A DNA stretch of 64,000 nucleotides from Bacteroidota bacterium (GTDB lineage Bacteria > Bacteroidota > Bacteroidia > Chitinophagales > Chitinophagaceae). The DNA is taken from contig JAFDXH010000217.1 of NCBI GenBank assembly GCA_018268075.1, forward strand, positions 1-64,000, read 5' to 3'. Shown here one piece after another: positions 54,029 through 62,186 of the stretch (its first letter is position 1; each line of letters begins with the position of its first letter). The notes under the pieces are model-generated. The model had not been told where the DNA came from, made no database searches, and worked only from the letters and a program-made list of their open reading frames with translations. Both the position numbers and the translations under genes were made by a program.

Positions 54029-55585
54029 TTACTTTTTTACAATCTGCCATCCATTGGCACGGCGCTCCAGATAAATATAATTACTTACACCGCTTTCGTT
54101 GTTTGTGTTGGTGAGATTGCTAACGGCTATGCATACACTGTTTTGATTTACGGGAATTTTTTGCAAGTCAAACGTGTAATAATTATTTCCAGCATTGATG
54201 ATTTCCTTTATATTTTTAGGGTCATCTGCATTCATCATCTTTTCATTCACAAATTGATATACCACGTACCTGTTTAGTTTTTTATTAATTTCAGGTTGTT
54301 CTAAGTAAAGATTCAAACCTGCTGTAAAGAATGATCCATTTGCTGTATCATAAGATAACACCGGCGCTTCCGGCTTTACAGAATCTATCCATTTCATAGG
54401 AGGAATTATGGCGGGGTATCTGTAATAATTGTTTCTAAGGCTGTCATTCCATCCATTAGGATTGCTGCTAAAAGTGGCGCTGCTAAAGTAAACGCTACCT
54501 TGTATTTGCGGAAATTGACGCAGCCTTTTTATTTGATTGGGCAATTCATTTTTATTATGCCACCCATAAGATTTAGGCTCCAGAGCCCTGTAAATACCTT
54601 GCCCAATATACATCTGCCTGCCATAAGCATGCTTTGCCCACCACTCAGATAAAATTTCATAGGCTACTACTTTATGCCCAAATTCCCAATAGAGCTGCGG
54701 TACTACATAATCTATCCAACCATTTTTCAGCCAGAGTAAAATGTCGGCATACAAATCATCATAATTTGTTTGCCCGGCTTTGGTATTGCTGCCTTCAGGG
54801 TCTTTATCAATATTGCGCCATACACCAAAAGGGCTTATTCCAAATTTGCATAAAGGATTTTGTGATTTAATAATTTTGTTGAGCATCACTATAATGGAGT
54901 CCACATTACTTCTGCGCCAGTCTTCTTTATTCATGCCATTGCCATATTCTTTAAATGTTTTCCAATCGCCAAATTCTTTTCCTGCGATGCGGTAGGGATA
55001 AAAATAATCGTCAAAATGAATCGCATCTACATCATAGCGCGATACTACATCCTTTACTACTGCCTCTACAAATTTTTGAGCATCTTTATTTCCCGGGTCA
55101 AAATACCTTTTGCCACCATAATCTATAAACCACTCTGGGTGCAGCCGGGTAATATGATTGGGTGCAATGGAAGACTTGTTGATATTAAAAACCGCTCTGT
55201 AGGGGTTCATCCATGCGTGAAATTCCATTCCTCGTTTATGGGTCTCTGTTATCATAAATTCTAGCGGATCATAATAAGGTACCGGTGGTTTACCTTGTTT
55301 ACCTGTAAGATATTCACTCCACGGCTCCAGTTGGGAGGGATAAAATGCATCAGCCACGGGCCTAATCTGCACTACCACCGCATTCATACCATTGCGCTTG
55401 TGCATGTCCAGCAGGCTAATGAATTCAGCTTTTTGTGCTTCAGTACTTAAGGTTTTGGTAGAAGGGAAATCAATATTCTCTACCGTTGCTACCCATACCC
55501 CACGAAATTCGTATTTAGGCTGTGCAAGGATAATAGTGGAAAATAGTAAAATGGATACAAATAACAGGGATATTCTCTTCATCAT
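54029..55585 (-). CDS. DigH/YddW-like glycosyl hydrolase (GHL10, DUF187)
   Basis: A 518-residue exported protein with a signal peptide (cut near LAQ). FRGVWVATVENIDFP opens the (beta/alpha)8-type GHL10 domain; HAWMNPYRAVF, DAIHFDDYFYPYRI and DYVVPQLYWEFG are conserved. The E. coli homologue DigH (YddW) cleaves denuded peptidoglycan strands at the division site. Residues beyond ~400 form a beta-rich module. It likely acts in the periplasm or as a surface enzyme. A -7-like TAAATTTG (55605-55612) lies ~20 nt upstream of its ATG. Confidence 0.9.
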   Translation of the reverse strand: MMKRISLLFVSILLFSTIILAQPKYEFRGVWVATVENIDFPSTKTLSTEAQKAEFISLLDMHKRNGMNAVVVQIRPVADAFYPSQLEPWSEYLTGKQGKPPVPYYDPLEFMITETHKRGMEFHAWMNPYRAVFNINKSSIAPNHITRLHPEWFIDYGGKRYFDPGNKDAQKFVEAVVKDVVSRYDVDAIHFDDYFYPYRIAGKEFGDWKTFKEYGNGMNKEDWRRSNVDSIIVMLNKIIKSQNPLCKFGISPFGVWRNIDKDPEGSNTKAGQTNYDDLYADILLWLKNGWIDYVVPQLYWEFGHKVVAYEILSEWWAKHAYGRQMYIGQGIYRALEPKSYGWHNKNELPNQIKRLRQFPQIQGSVYFSSATFSSNPNGWNDSLRNNYYRYPAIIPPMKWIDSVKPEAPVLSYDTANGSFFTAGLNLYLEQPEINKKLNRYVVYQFVNEKMMNADDPKNIKEIINAGNNYYTFDLQKIPVNQNSVCIAVSNLTNTNNESGVSNYIYLERRANGWQIVKK

Positions 55586-55757
55586 AATAAAAAAAGGTGA
55601 ACGGCAAATTTAGGATTAAAAAAATAGGAATGGGTTAGTAGAACGTGAAATCTATGATGGCAGCAGCATGTCGCTTATCGCGGTTTTGATTAGGTTGTTG
55701 ATTATGCTACGCCAATAAAACCCACTGACCCAATGGCGCAGGCATCTAACCTGGGAC

Positions 55758-55832
55758 TGCACGTTACTAATGCCGATTAAAATCAACAACATCAGTAATG
55801 GCAAAAGAAGCCCAAGCCAAAAGCACCGCCTC
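55758..55832. repeat. Direct repeat copy 1 (75 bp)
   Basis: It aligns with 56016-56090 without gaps at 70 of 75 positions (five single-base differences). The copies lie about 258 bp apart with the same orientation. Confidence 0.8.
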
Positions 55833-55915
55833 ATTCTTGCAACAACCGAGAGTACGAAGCAAACGCAAGCACCAATCCACAAACCAACTCTGCAAAACAC
55901 AACCTTACAATGTAT

Positions 55916-55980
55916 CGTCATTGCGTGGTATGAAGCAAACTCAAACCCATCAAAAGATTGCTTCGTGCCTCGCAATGACG
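55916..55980. repeat. Long imperfect inverted repeat (23-bp arms)
   Basis: Arms 55916-55938 (CGTCATTGCGTGGTATGAAG begins it) and 55958-55980 pair at 20 of 23 positions with a 19-nt loop. Dispersed elements built on the phrase ATTGCGAGGCACGAAGCAAT are common in Bacteroidota genomes, and this looks like one of them. Typically they are non-coding palindromic repeats between genes. Confidence 0.75.
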
Positions 55981-56015
55981 TAAACCCCCACTACCGCAGG
56001 TATCCGACCAGTGAA

Positions 56016-56090
56016 TGCACGTTACTAATGCTGATTAAAATCCACAACAGCAGTAATGGCAAAAGAAGCCCAAGCTAAAAGCATCGCCTC
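56016..56090. repeat. Direct repeat copy 2 (75 bp)
   Basis: Same orientation as 55758-55832, five mismatches. It begins 35 nt after the inverted repeat and stops about 72 nt before the 3' end of the radical SAM gene. Confidence 0.8.
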
Positions 56091-56162
56091 GCAAACAGAA
56101 GGGGAGCAGAGTGGTATTTTTTTTCTTAAAAACTATTGCAATGTTATTAACAGCTCTGCTTT

Positions 56163-57194
56163 TCAATCCTTCCACACACTTACGCCTTCGCTGCAATTAG
56201 CGCAGATGTCAATATTTTTTCTGCCACCCATTAATTCTTTTCGAAACTTTTTATAAGCAGTGTTTTGCCAGATGCTTTTAAAGGACTCATTTTTAAGATC
56301 GCCCAATTTATGCGTAGCATCTTTATCGAAGCAGCAAGGCACTACCGCACCATCAAAGGTAATTACATTGGCCTGCCATAATTTCCAGCAGTGATTGGCC
56401 AGTTTATTTTTTGCCACATTTTTCCCATCCTTATTTTTTTTGTATCGGCTAAATTTTTCGTTTGTGGGTACTAGTTGGTTAGGGTCGTTTTCATAATCAT
56501 ACACCTGTGCTGTTTTAAACCTTACCTCATCCACGCCCACTTCTTTAGCCAATAGTTTTATATCTTCTATCTGATGCTCATTGGGCTTTACTACCAAAAA
56601 CTGAAAAAAAACAAAAGGCTTTTTACTTTTCAATTCCTTTTTCCACTTTACTATATTTCTTGCTCCCTGTATCACTTTTTCAAGATTACCTCCGCGGCGG
56701 TATTGCTGATACACTTGCTGCGTGGTACCGTCTATAGAAATGATAAGTCGGTCTAGCCCGCTTTCTACCGTTTTCTTTGCTACCTCGTCTGTAAGGTAGT
56801 GTGCATTAGTAGAGGTGGCGGTGTATAGCCCTTTTGCTGAGGCATATTTTACCATTTCCAAAAAATCCCTGTTCAGGTAAGGCTCGCCCTGAAAATAGAA
56901 TATCAGGTAAGTAATTTCTTTATAAATATCATCTATAGTTTCTGTAAAAAAATCTTTTTTGAGCATACCCGTAGGCCGAGTAAACTGCCGTAACCCACTA
57001 GGGCATTCCGGGCAGCGCAGATTGCATGAGGTAGTAGGTTCAAAGGAAATAGAAATAGGCAAGCCCCATTGCACCGGGCGTTTAATAATCCTGCTTATAT
57101 AAAAGCTGCTATAAACTTTTGCTGCATTCCATACTCTTCGAAAAGTAAGCTTTGATAGAAAGTTGATACCGTCATTAACATTTACATAGGGCAT
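56163..57194 (-). CDS. Radical SAM/SPASM domain protein
   Basis: A 343-residue enzyme. The radical SAM cluster motif is C57-x3-C61-x2-C64 (TTSCNLRCPECPSG), with a conserved GEPYLN and a C-terminal SPASM domain with CCFDKDATHKLGD and CANC motifs that should bind further iron-sulfur clusters. SPASM proteins commonly modify peptides or act in cofactor and surface-molecule synthesis. No peptide substrate gene is visible next to it. A -7-like box TACCTTTG ends 4 nt before the ATG. Confidence 0.9.
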   Translation of the reverse strand: MPYVNVNDGINFLSKLTFRRVWNAAKVYSSFYISRIIKRPVQWGLPISISFEPTTSCNLRCPECPSGLRQFTRPTGMLKKDFFTETIDDIYKEITYLIFYFQGEPYLNRDFLEMVKYASAKGLYTATSTNAHYLTDEVAKKTVESGLDRLIISIDGTTQQVYQQYRRGGNLEKVIQGARNIVKWKKELKSKKPFVFFQFLVVKPNEHQIEDIKLLAKEVGVDEVRFKTAQVYDYENDPNQLVPTNEKFSRYKKNKDGKNVAKNKLANHCWKLWQANVITFDGAVVPCCFDKDATHKLGDLKNESFKSIWQNTAYKKFRKELMGGRKNIDICANCSEGVSVWKD

Positions 57195-57198
57195 GCAT

Positions 57199-57225
57199 CA
57201 AAGGTAACCGAAGCAATGCTTACAA
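57199..57225 (-). promoter_or_regulatory. Possible promoter of the radical SAM gene
   Basis: On the minus strand TTG (57225-57223), 16 nt, TACCTTTG (57206-57199), then only ATGC before the ATG at 57194. The element overlaps the 3' end of the transglycosylase gene (stop at 57220) and would produce a nearly leaderless transcript. Confidence 0.35.
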
Positions 57226-58044
57226 TGAATTTTGAGCCAATGATTTTTCGGGAAGCGTAACTGTATCTGCTTGTGCCAATTGTAGTGTTATAGGCTCTTC
57301 GAAATTCAATTTATGGTTTAAAAATTTGTCATAATTCAGTGAAATCACATTGAGTGCTAAAAAATTCATAACAAACCTGCGCGTTTCTGCTGGAAGATAT
57401 TGCTTTACCTCCCAAAAATCGGCATCAGGGTTACCGCTCTTTTTTAAAGCAAGCCTTACGCGGCCCTGGCCACAATTGTATGAGGCTACGGTAAGCAATA
57501 CATCATTATTGAAAAAATCGAGCTGATCACGAAAAAACTTTGCAGCTGCAACAGTAGATTTGGAGAAATTTTTTCTTTCGTCAAATTTTCCACCAGTTCT
57601 TAATCCATATTCATGTGCCAGTTCGCTCATAAATTGCCAATAGCCTACTGCCCCCGCCGGTGATACTGCATTCGCCATGAAATTCGATTCCAAAGCAGGA
57701 AGCATTTGAAATTCTGCCGGAACATTATATTTTTTGAATATTTCCTGCGCTTGTGGAAAATAATTTTTTCCACGCTTAAACATGAGCATTATGTAAGAAC
57801 GCTCTTTTTTGCTGTATTTGGTGATGTATGCCTTACTCTCTTCACGATGTTCCTTCAGTATGAGTGGATATTTCACCCTTAACGGGTTTTCCATCAGGTA
57901 CATACTTCTGTTAGGTGCATTTACAATGGTAGTATCTGTAAAATCACCTTGGTCGCCAGTAAAATTTTTTGCCGAAGTGCTAAAGCCAATTATAAAAAAT
58001 ATTATAATCAACGTTAATAAGCTCTTTGATTGAATAGTTTTCAT
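57220..58044 (-). CDS. Lytic transglycosylase (SLT domain, MltD-like)
   Basis: A 274-residue exported protein with an N-terminal signal or anchor helix (TLIIIFFIIGFSTSA). The SLT domain spans ~100-220: the catalytic Glu lies in LPALESNFMANAVSPAGAVG, then YWQFMSELAHEYGL and TVASYNCGQGRVRLAL, the signature of MltD/MltC-type enzymes. It cleaves the glycan backbone of peptidoglycan. No LysM repeats follow, so it is a short form. The 5' leader is about 120 nt. Confidence 0.93.
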   Translation of the reverse strand: MKTIQSKSLLTLIIIFFIIGFSTSAKNFTGDQGDFTDTTIVNAPNRSMYLMENPLRVKYPLILKEHREESKAYITKYSKKERSYIMLMFKRGKNYFPQAQEIFKKYNVPAEFQMLPALESNFMANAVSPAGAVGYWQFMSELAHEYGLRTGGKFDERKNFSKSTVAAAKFFRDQLDFFNNDVLLTVASYNCGQGRVRLALKKSGNPDADFWEVKQYLPAETRRFVMNFLALNVISLNYDKFLNHKLNFEEPITLQLAQADTVTLPEKSLAQNSL

Positions 58045-58173
58045 TAAAGAATTTTTTCATGATCAAATAATTATTTCACGCTATTAATAACGCAAAGCCC
58101 TATTTAAAGGGTTTTATTTGTCTAAATAAATAGACCTTTATGTAAAGAACAATTCTTGTATTCTTAAAGGGTG

Positions 58174-58204
58174 CAAAGGTACACCTCAAACACTTAAGAA
58201 GCAA
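58174..58204 (-). promoter_or_regulatory. Predicted promoter of the transglycosylase gene
   Basis: On the minus strand TTG (58204-58202), 20 nt, then TACCTTTG (58181-58174), an exact -7 match. The start would be near 58167, leaving ~120 nt of leader to the ATG at 58044. The divergent M1 gene starts at 58238, without a clear promoter. Confidence 0.48.
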
Positions 58205-58237
58205 GCTTTTGCGTTAATACAGCGTTAAACACCAAAT

Positions 58238-60169
58238 ATGAAAACTGTCTTCATTATCTTATTGTGTTTAGGGTCAATCACTTATGCCCAAAAAACACCC
58301 CAAAGATTTTCAACAGAGCAGATAGCCGAAATGGAGGCAAAAGCCTATGAACGTACTACTCAACAGGCAAATGCTACAGCTTCATCCCAAAACTTTGATG
58401 TAAAATATTATCGGTGTGAGTGGCAGGTAGATCCGGCTGTGAGATTTATAAAGGGAAAAATAACTTCTTATTTTGTAATATTAGCTACTTCGGCTAACGT
58501 TACTTACGACCTGATGAGTGAGCTGCACGTAGATAGTGTGATACAAAGGGGTAAGCCACTGTTGTTTGTACAGCAAAATAATACGGTTCAAATAAACTTT
58601 ACGTCGTCCTTAAATGCAGGAGTGCTGGATTCGGTTTCCATTTATTATCAGGGAATACCTGCCAACACTGGCTTTGGTTCTTTTGTAAATTCTACCCATA
58701 ATGGCGTGCCCGATATGTGGACGCTTAGCGAGCCTTACGGCAGCCGCGACTGGTGGCCCTGTAAAAATGGGTTGGATGATAAGGCCGATTCGATTGATGT
58801 AATTATTACCACCCCAATTTCTTATAAGGCTGCCTCAAATGGATTGCGCCAGAGTGAAACCGTGACTCCTTTAAATGTCACTACGCATTGGAAGCATCGG
58901 TATCCTATTGCTACTTATTTGATTTGTATGGCTGTAAGCAATTATGCTGAGTTTACAGATTACGTAAGCGTAGCGGGGATGCAGTTGCCCATGCAAACGT
59001 TTTGCTACCCTGAAGATTTAAATGACTTTAAAACCAATACACCATTGGTGTTGGCTTCATTACAATATTTCAGCAGCATATTGGAACCATATCCTTTTTT
59101 AAAAGAAAAATACGGGCATGTGCAATTTGGCTGGGGTGGTGGCGAGGAGCACCAAACCTCCACATTTATTGTAATACCAGATGAAGCCCTCATGGCGCAT
59201 GAATTAGCGCATCAATGGTTTGGCGATAAAATTACCTGTGGCAGTTGGCAGCATATTTGGCTCAATGAGGGATTTGCATCCCATCTGGCCAGTATGGACT
59301 ATGAAAAAAAATATCCACAAAACCTGCTTAATTTTCGCAGCGGGGTGATTGGGGTAATCACCTCACAGCCAGGAGGCTCGGTATTTGTAGATGATACTAC
59401 CAGCGTAAACCGGATTTTTGATTCGCGCCTCAGTTATTCCAAGGGCTCCTACCTATTGTATATGCTCAGGTGGATATTGGGCGATAGCACATTTTTTGCC
59501 GGGGTGAAAAAATATTTAAAAGATCCGTCACTGACTTATGGATTTGCTCTTACCAAAGACCTGCAAAGAAACCTTGAAGAAGTGAGTGGAAAAAAATTAG
59601 ATTATTTTTTTAATCAATGGTTTTATGGCCAGGGGTATCCTTCCTATAGGGTTGAATGGTCTGCTATCGGAAATGGATACCTGAGGATTGCACTTAATCA
59701 AACTACATCTCATGTGTCGGTACCATTTTTTCAATTGCCAGTGCCATTGTTGTTTAAAAATGCTACCCAACAAGCGCTGATTGTTCTAGACAATACTTTT
59801 AATGGACAAACTTTTTTTAAAACAATAGGATTTATACCAGATACGGTAATCGTAGATCCTAATTACTGGCTTATCACAAAAAATAATACAGCCCATAAAT
59901 TAGAAATATCAGTGGATCCCAATACAGTGTTGGTTTACCCAAGCCCATTTCATCAAACTTTTTCTATGTTGCTCCAAAATCTGGCAGGGACAAAAGTTGA
60001 TTTTAAAATTTATGATATGAAGGGGGCGCTCGTTTATCAGCAATCTTCAGCTTTGAATCAATCCTTTTTTCAGGAAATAAATGCTGCTGCGTGGCCAAGT
60101 GGTGTTTATTTGCTAAAAATAACAACCGATAGAAATGTGAAGGTAGTCAGGAAAATAATAAAGAATTAA
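58238..60169 (+). CDS. Secreted M1 family metallopeptidase with T9SS sorting domain
   Basis: A 643-residue aminopeptidase-like protein. Signal peptide MKTVFIILLCLGSITYAQ. The zinc site is H321ELAH325, then Glu344 18 residues on, in the M1 pattern; the upstream GGGEEHQT replaces the usual GAMEN exopeptidase motif, so the exopeptidase specificity may differ. The C-terminal ~80 residues (VYPSPFHQ through VVRKIIKN, with YDMKGALVYQ and WPSGVYLLKI) form a type A sorting domain for the type IX secretion system. It should be exported to the surface or medium. Confidence 0.93.
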   Translation: MKTVFIILLCLGSITYAQKTPQRFSTEQIAEMEAKAYERTTQQANATASSQNFDVKYYRCEWQVDPAVRFIKGKITSYFVILATSANVTYDLMSELHVDSVIQRGKPLLFVQQNNTVQINFTSSLNAGVLDSVSIYYQGIPANTGFGSFVNSTHNGVPDMWTLSEPYGSRDWWPCKNGLDDKADSIDVIITTPISYKAASNGLRQSETVTPLNVTTHWKHRYPIATYLICMAVSNYAEFTDYVSVAGMQLPMQTFCYPEDLNDFKTNTPLVLASLQYFSSILEPYPFLKEKYGHVQFGWGGGEEHQTSTFIVIPDEALMAHELAHQWFGDKITCGSWQHIWLNEGFASHLASMDYEKKYPQNLLNFRSGVIGVITSQPGGSVFVDDTTSVNRIFDSRLSYSKGSYLLYMLRWILGDSTFFAGVKKYLKDPSLTYGFALTKDLQRNLEEVSGKKLDYFFNQWFYGQGYPSYRVEWSAIGNGYLRIALNQTTSHVSVPFFQLPVPLLFKNATQQALIVLDNTFNGQTFFKTIGFIPDTVIVDPNYWLITKNNTAHKLEISVDPNTVLVYPSPFHQTFSMLLQNLAGTKVDFKIYDMKGALVYQQSSALNQSFFQEINAAAWPSGVYLLKITTDRNVKVVRKIIKN

Positions 60170-60481
60170 GGTGCTTTTTTTATGCGGTTTTTCAATTTAT
60201 GTATGCGTTAAAAAATTAAGATATCTCCACGATTGAGTTTTCAATGGTTTATTTTTGTGCTATATCAATGGGTTGTTTTTGATGGCATACTTATACACAC
60301 TTATTTGCTAAATAGTTCCAAAAGGTATGTGTAAATATTAGGAGGTATAATACCGGTAGAAAAGGTAGGATGGGCTCAATAGTATTAAAATTCGATATTA
60401 GCCCCCCATAAGATCAGGGCTAATCTCAGAGCAACTATTTAAATTGAATTGTTGAAATTAAATAAAACCTGCAGATAAATA
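60170..60481. other. Gene-free stretch of 312 bp with alternative hairpins
   Basis: AT-rich. GGGCT at 60372-60376 can pair with AGCCC at 60400-60404, which can also pair, in the longer stem ATTAGCCC/GGGCTAAT (60397-60404 with 60417-60424, 12-nt loop), with the next segment. No T-tract and no clear promoter are seen. The gene starting at 60482 is ~58 nt downstream. Confidence 0.4.
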
Positions 60482-61249
60482 GTGCCTCGTAAAAACAACC
60501 GTAAGCAGCCTAGAACTTTTATAAAAATATTTATTGCCTTATGCATTGTGTTTGCGGTAGTTTATTATTTAGTAAATAGTTTTCTCATTCAACCTCACGT
60601 ATTTTATCCCGGCTTTAATATAGAAATACCTTCTGGCTATGATATACATGGCATAGATGTAAGCCGCTACCAGCAGTTAATAAACTGGCAGGAGGTAAAA
60701 AATATGGAAGTAAATGGCATTCGTATTGGCTTTGTGTTTATAAAAGCTACAGAAGGCAGAAGCCGTGTGGATGATCAGTTTAGGCGCAATTGGTATAATG
60801 CGGAATTACAGAATATACCCAGAGGGGCCTACCACTTCTTTATACCAGGCAGAGATCCTGTGCTTCAGGCAAATAATTATATTCAAATGGTACCTTTAAA
60901 AAGTGGCGACATGCCACCGGTGCTGGATGTAGAGAAGGCGGGGAGATTGTCGGTTACCCAAATGCAAAAAGATGTTTTAACATGGCTGATGCTGATTGAA
61001 AAAAAATATGGCGTGAAACCTATTTTATATACAAACATAAATTTCTATCTTAAATATTTTTCAAAAGGCTTCAATGATTATCCTTTGTGGATTGCCCATT
61101 ATCTCCAGCCAGATAAGCCCCGAATAAATTATAAATGGGCCTTTTGGCAGCATAGCGAAAGTGGTACTGTAGACGGTATTCAGTCGCCGGTAGATTTTAA
61201 TGTTTTTTCGGGTGATAGTAGCGATTTTAAAAAAATCCTGCTTCCCTAA
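60482..61249 (+). CDS. Glycoside hydrolase family 25 (lysozyme-like), membrane anchored
   Basis: A 255-residue protein starting with GTG at 60482 (MPRKNNRKQPRTFIKIFI); no ATG is near. A single N-terminal helix (~14-34) anchors it and the rest is a GH25 domain: GIDVSRYQQLINWQEV, YHFFIPGRDP, PPVLDVEK and the C-terminal WQHSESG with VDFNVF. The Asp in GIDVSRY, and Asp/Glu of LDVEK, are the expected catalytic acids. It cleaves the beta-1,4 MurNAc-GlcNAc bond. The gene is followed by an intrinsic terminator. Confidence 0.92.
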   Translation: MPRKNNRKQPRTFIKIFIALCIVFAVVYYLVNSFLIQPHVFYPGFNIEIPSGYDIHGIDVSRYQQLINWQEVKNMEVNGIRIGFVFIKATEGRSRVDDQFRRNWYNAELQNIPRGAYHFFIPGRDPVLQANNYIQMVPLKSGDMPPVLDVEKAGRLSVTQMQKDVLTWLMLIEKKYGVKPILYTNINFYLKYFSKGFNDYPLWIAHYLQPDKPRINYKWAFWQHSESGTVDGIQSPVDFNVFSGDSSDFKKILLP

Positions 61250-61310
61250 TACAGAGTGCCTGGAGGAGTTTTCTCTGTACACATCTGTGCCTCTCTGGTT
61301 TTACTCAATG

Positions 61311-61338
61311 GAATATTTTTTTGAGTAATATTTTTTTT
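61311..61338 (+). terminator. Intrinsic terminator after the GH25 gene
   Basis: Stem TTACTCAA (61311-61318)/TTGAGTAA (61321-61328). Note that the loop is the 2 nt plus pairs that can slip in the T-rich middle; the literal arms flank a T-rich segment, then TA and eight T (61331-61338) follow. The stem is AT-rich, hence only moderately stable. It lies 62 nt after the stop. Confidence 0.4.
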
Positions 61339-61421
61339 CTTGCATAGAGTGCCACGGAAACTGCCTTTTAATATTTGCTTAATATTTCGGCTATAGTAAA
61401 GAGCCCTTTGCAACTAAGAGT

Positions 61422-61429
61422 TAACTTTG
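61422..61429 (+). promoter_or_regulatory. Possible -7 box just ahead of the SCO1-like ATG
   Basis: TAACTTTG matches TAnnTTTG and is followed by five bases (CTGGC) before the ATG at 61435. A TTTG lies at 61407-61410, but the 11-nt spacing is too short, so only the -7 box supports the call. Confidence 0.3.
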
Positions 61430-61434
61430 CTGGC

Positions 61435-62061
61435 ATGAAAAGGAAATTAATTGGTTACAGTTTGTTTATTTTTTTATTGATAGGAGCTTTTTGGATTTTG
61501 CTGGGAACCACCAAAGGGTTTTTTGATGTAAAACTCCCCATCATCAGTTATGTACAGGATTTTTCATTTCAAGATCAGGATGGAGCGCAGGTAACCAATC
61601 ATACATTAGATGGAAAAGTGTATGTAACCGAATATTTTTTCACCACCTGTAAAGGTATTTGCCCGAAGATGAATGCCAATATGAAAAATATTTTTGATCA
61701 TTTTAAAGATGATAAAGACTTTGCGGTACTCTCTCATACTTCTATGCCTGAGGTAGATTCAGTGCCGGTATTAAAAGCTTACGAACAGAAGATGATTGGT
61801 GCCAATCCACACTTTGGCGCCAAATGGTATTTTGTAACCGGCACCAAAGATTCACTTTACAAAATGGCCCGCGAAAGCTATTCATTAGATAATGATAAAA
61901 ATCATCCGGCAGATATAAATGACCAATTTATACATACTCAATTTTTTGCACTGGTAGATAAAGAAAAACGGGTGCGTGGCATTTATGATGGTTTAAAGAA
62001 AGACGAACTTGTCAGATTGGAAAAGGATATTGAAGGATTGCTGAAAGAAAAAAATTCCTAA
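61435..62061 (+). CDS. SCO1/SenC-type copper chaperone
   Basis: About 208 residues from the ATG at 61435 (MKRKLIGYSLFIFLLIGAFW); the frame is open 20 codons upstream, but a TTG start there gives no sensible signal. A single N-terminal anchor is followed by a thioredoxin-fold domain with C72-x3-C76 (CKGIC, then P) and His167 (IHTQFFALVDKE), the copper ligands of SCO proteins. It helps assemble the CuA centre of cytochrome c oxidase on the periplasmic side. No oxidase gene is nearby. Confidence 0.92.
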   Translation: MKRKLIGYSLFIFLLIGAFWILLGTTKGFFDVKLPIISYVQDFSFQDQDGAQVTNHTLDGKVYVTEYFFTTCKGICPKMNANMKNIFDHFKDDKDFAVLSHTSMPEVDSVPVLKAYEQKMIGANPHFGAKWYFVTGTKDSLYKMARESYSLDNDKNHPADINDQFIHTQFFALVDKEKRVRGIYDGLKKDELVRLEKDIEGLLKEKNS

Positions 62062-62126
62062 AAAAGTGCTTTCATTGCATTCTGGTGTCGGCATCTTTTT
62101 ATTACTGATGTTTGATATTTACCTGT

Positions 62127-62160
62127 AAAAAAAATCCCGGTTGCATATTCTGCACCGGGA
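62127..62160 (-). terminator. Intrinsic terminator of the SusC/SusD operon
   Basis: On the minus strand the stem TCCCGGTGCA with TGCAACCGGGA (one bulge; 62160-62135), 7-bp core TCCCGGT/ACCGGGA, is followed by eight T (62134-62127). It lies 27 nt beyond the SusD stop at 62187. Confidence 0.75.
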
Positions 62161-62186
62161 CTGATAAACCTGAATCGTATATACAA

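Larger units (their letters stand above)
55586..56162. other. Gene-free repeat island of 577 bp
   Basis: It holds two direct 75-bp repeats flanking a long inverted repeat. ORFs in it (for example 55652-55975 minus and 55798-55983 plus) are products of the repeats: they translate the palindrome and I do not regard them as genes. No transposase or RNA gene is visible. Confidence 0.6.

Noticed and set aside
55652-55983. ORFs in the repeat island (107 aa minus, 61 and 102 aa plus)
   Set aside because: They translate the palindrome and direct repeats, overlap each other on both strands, and give the repetitive products typical of dispersed repeats.
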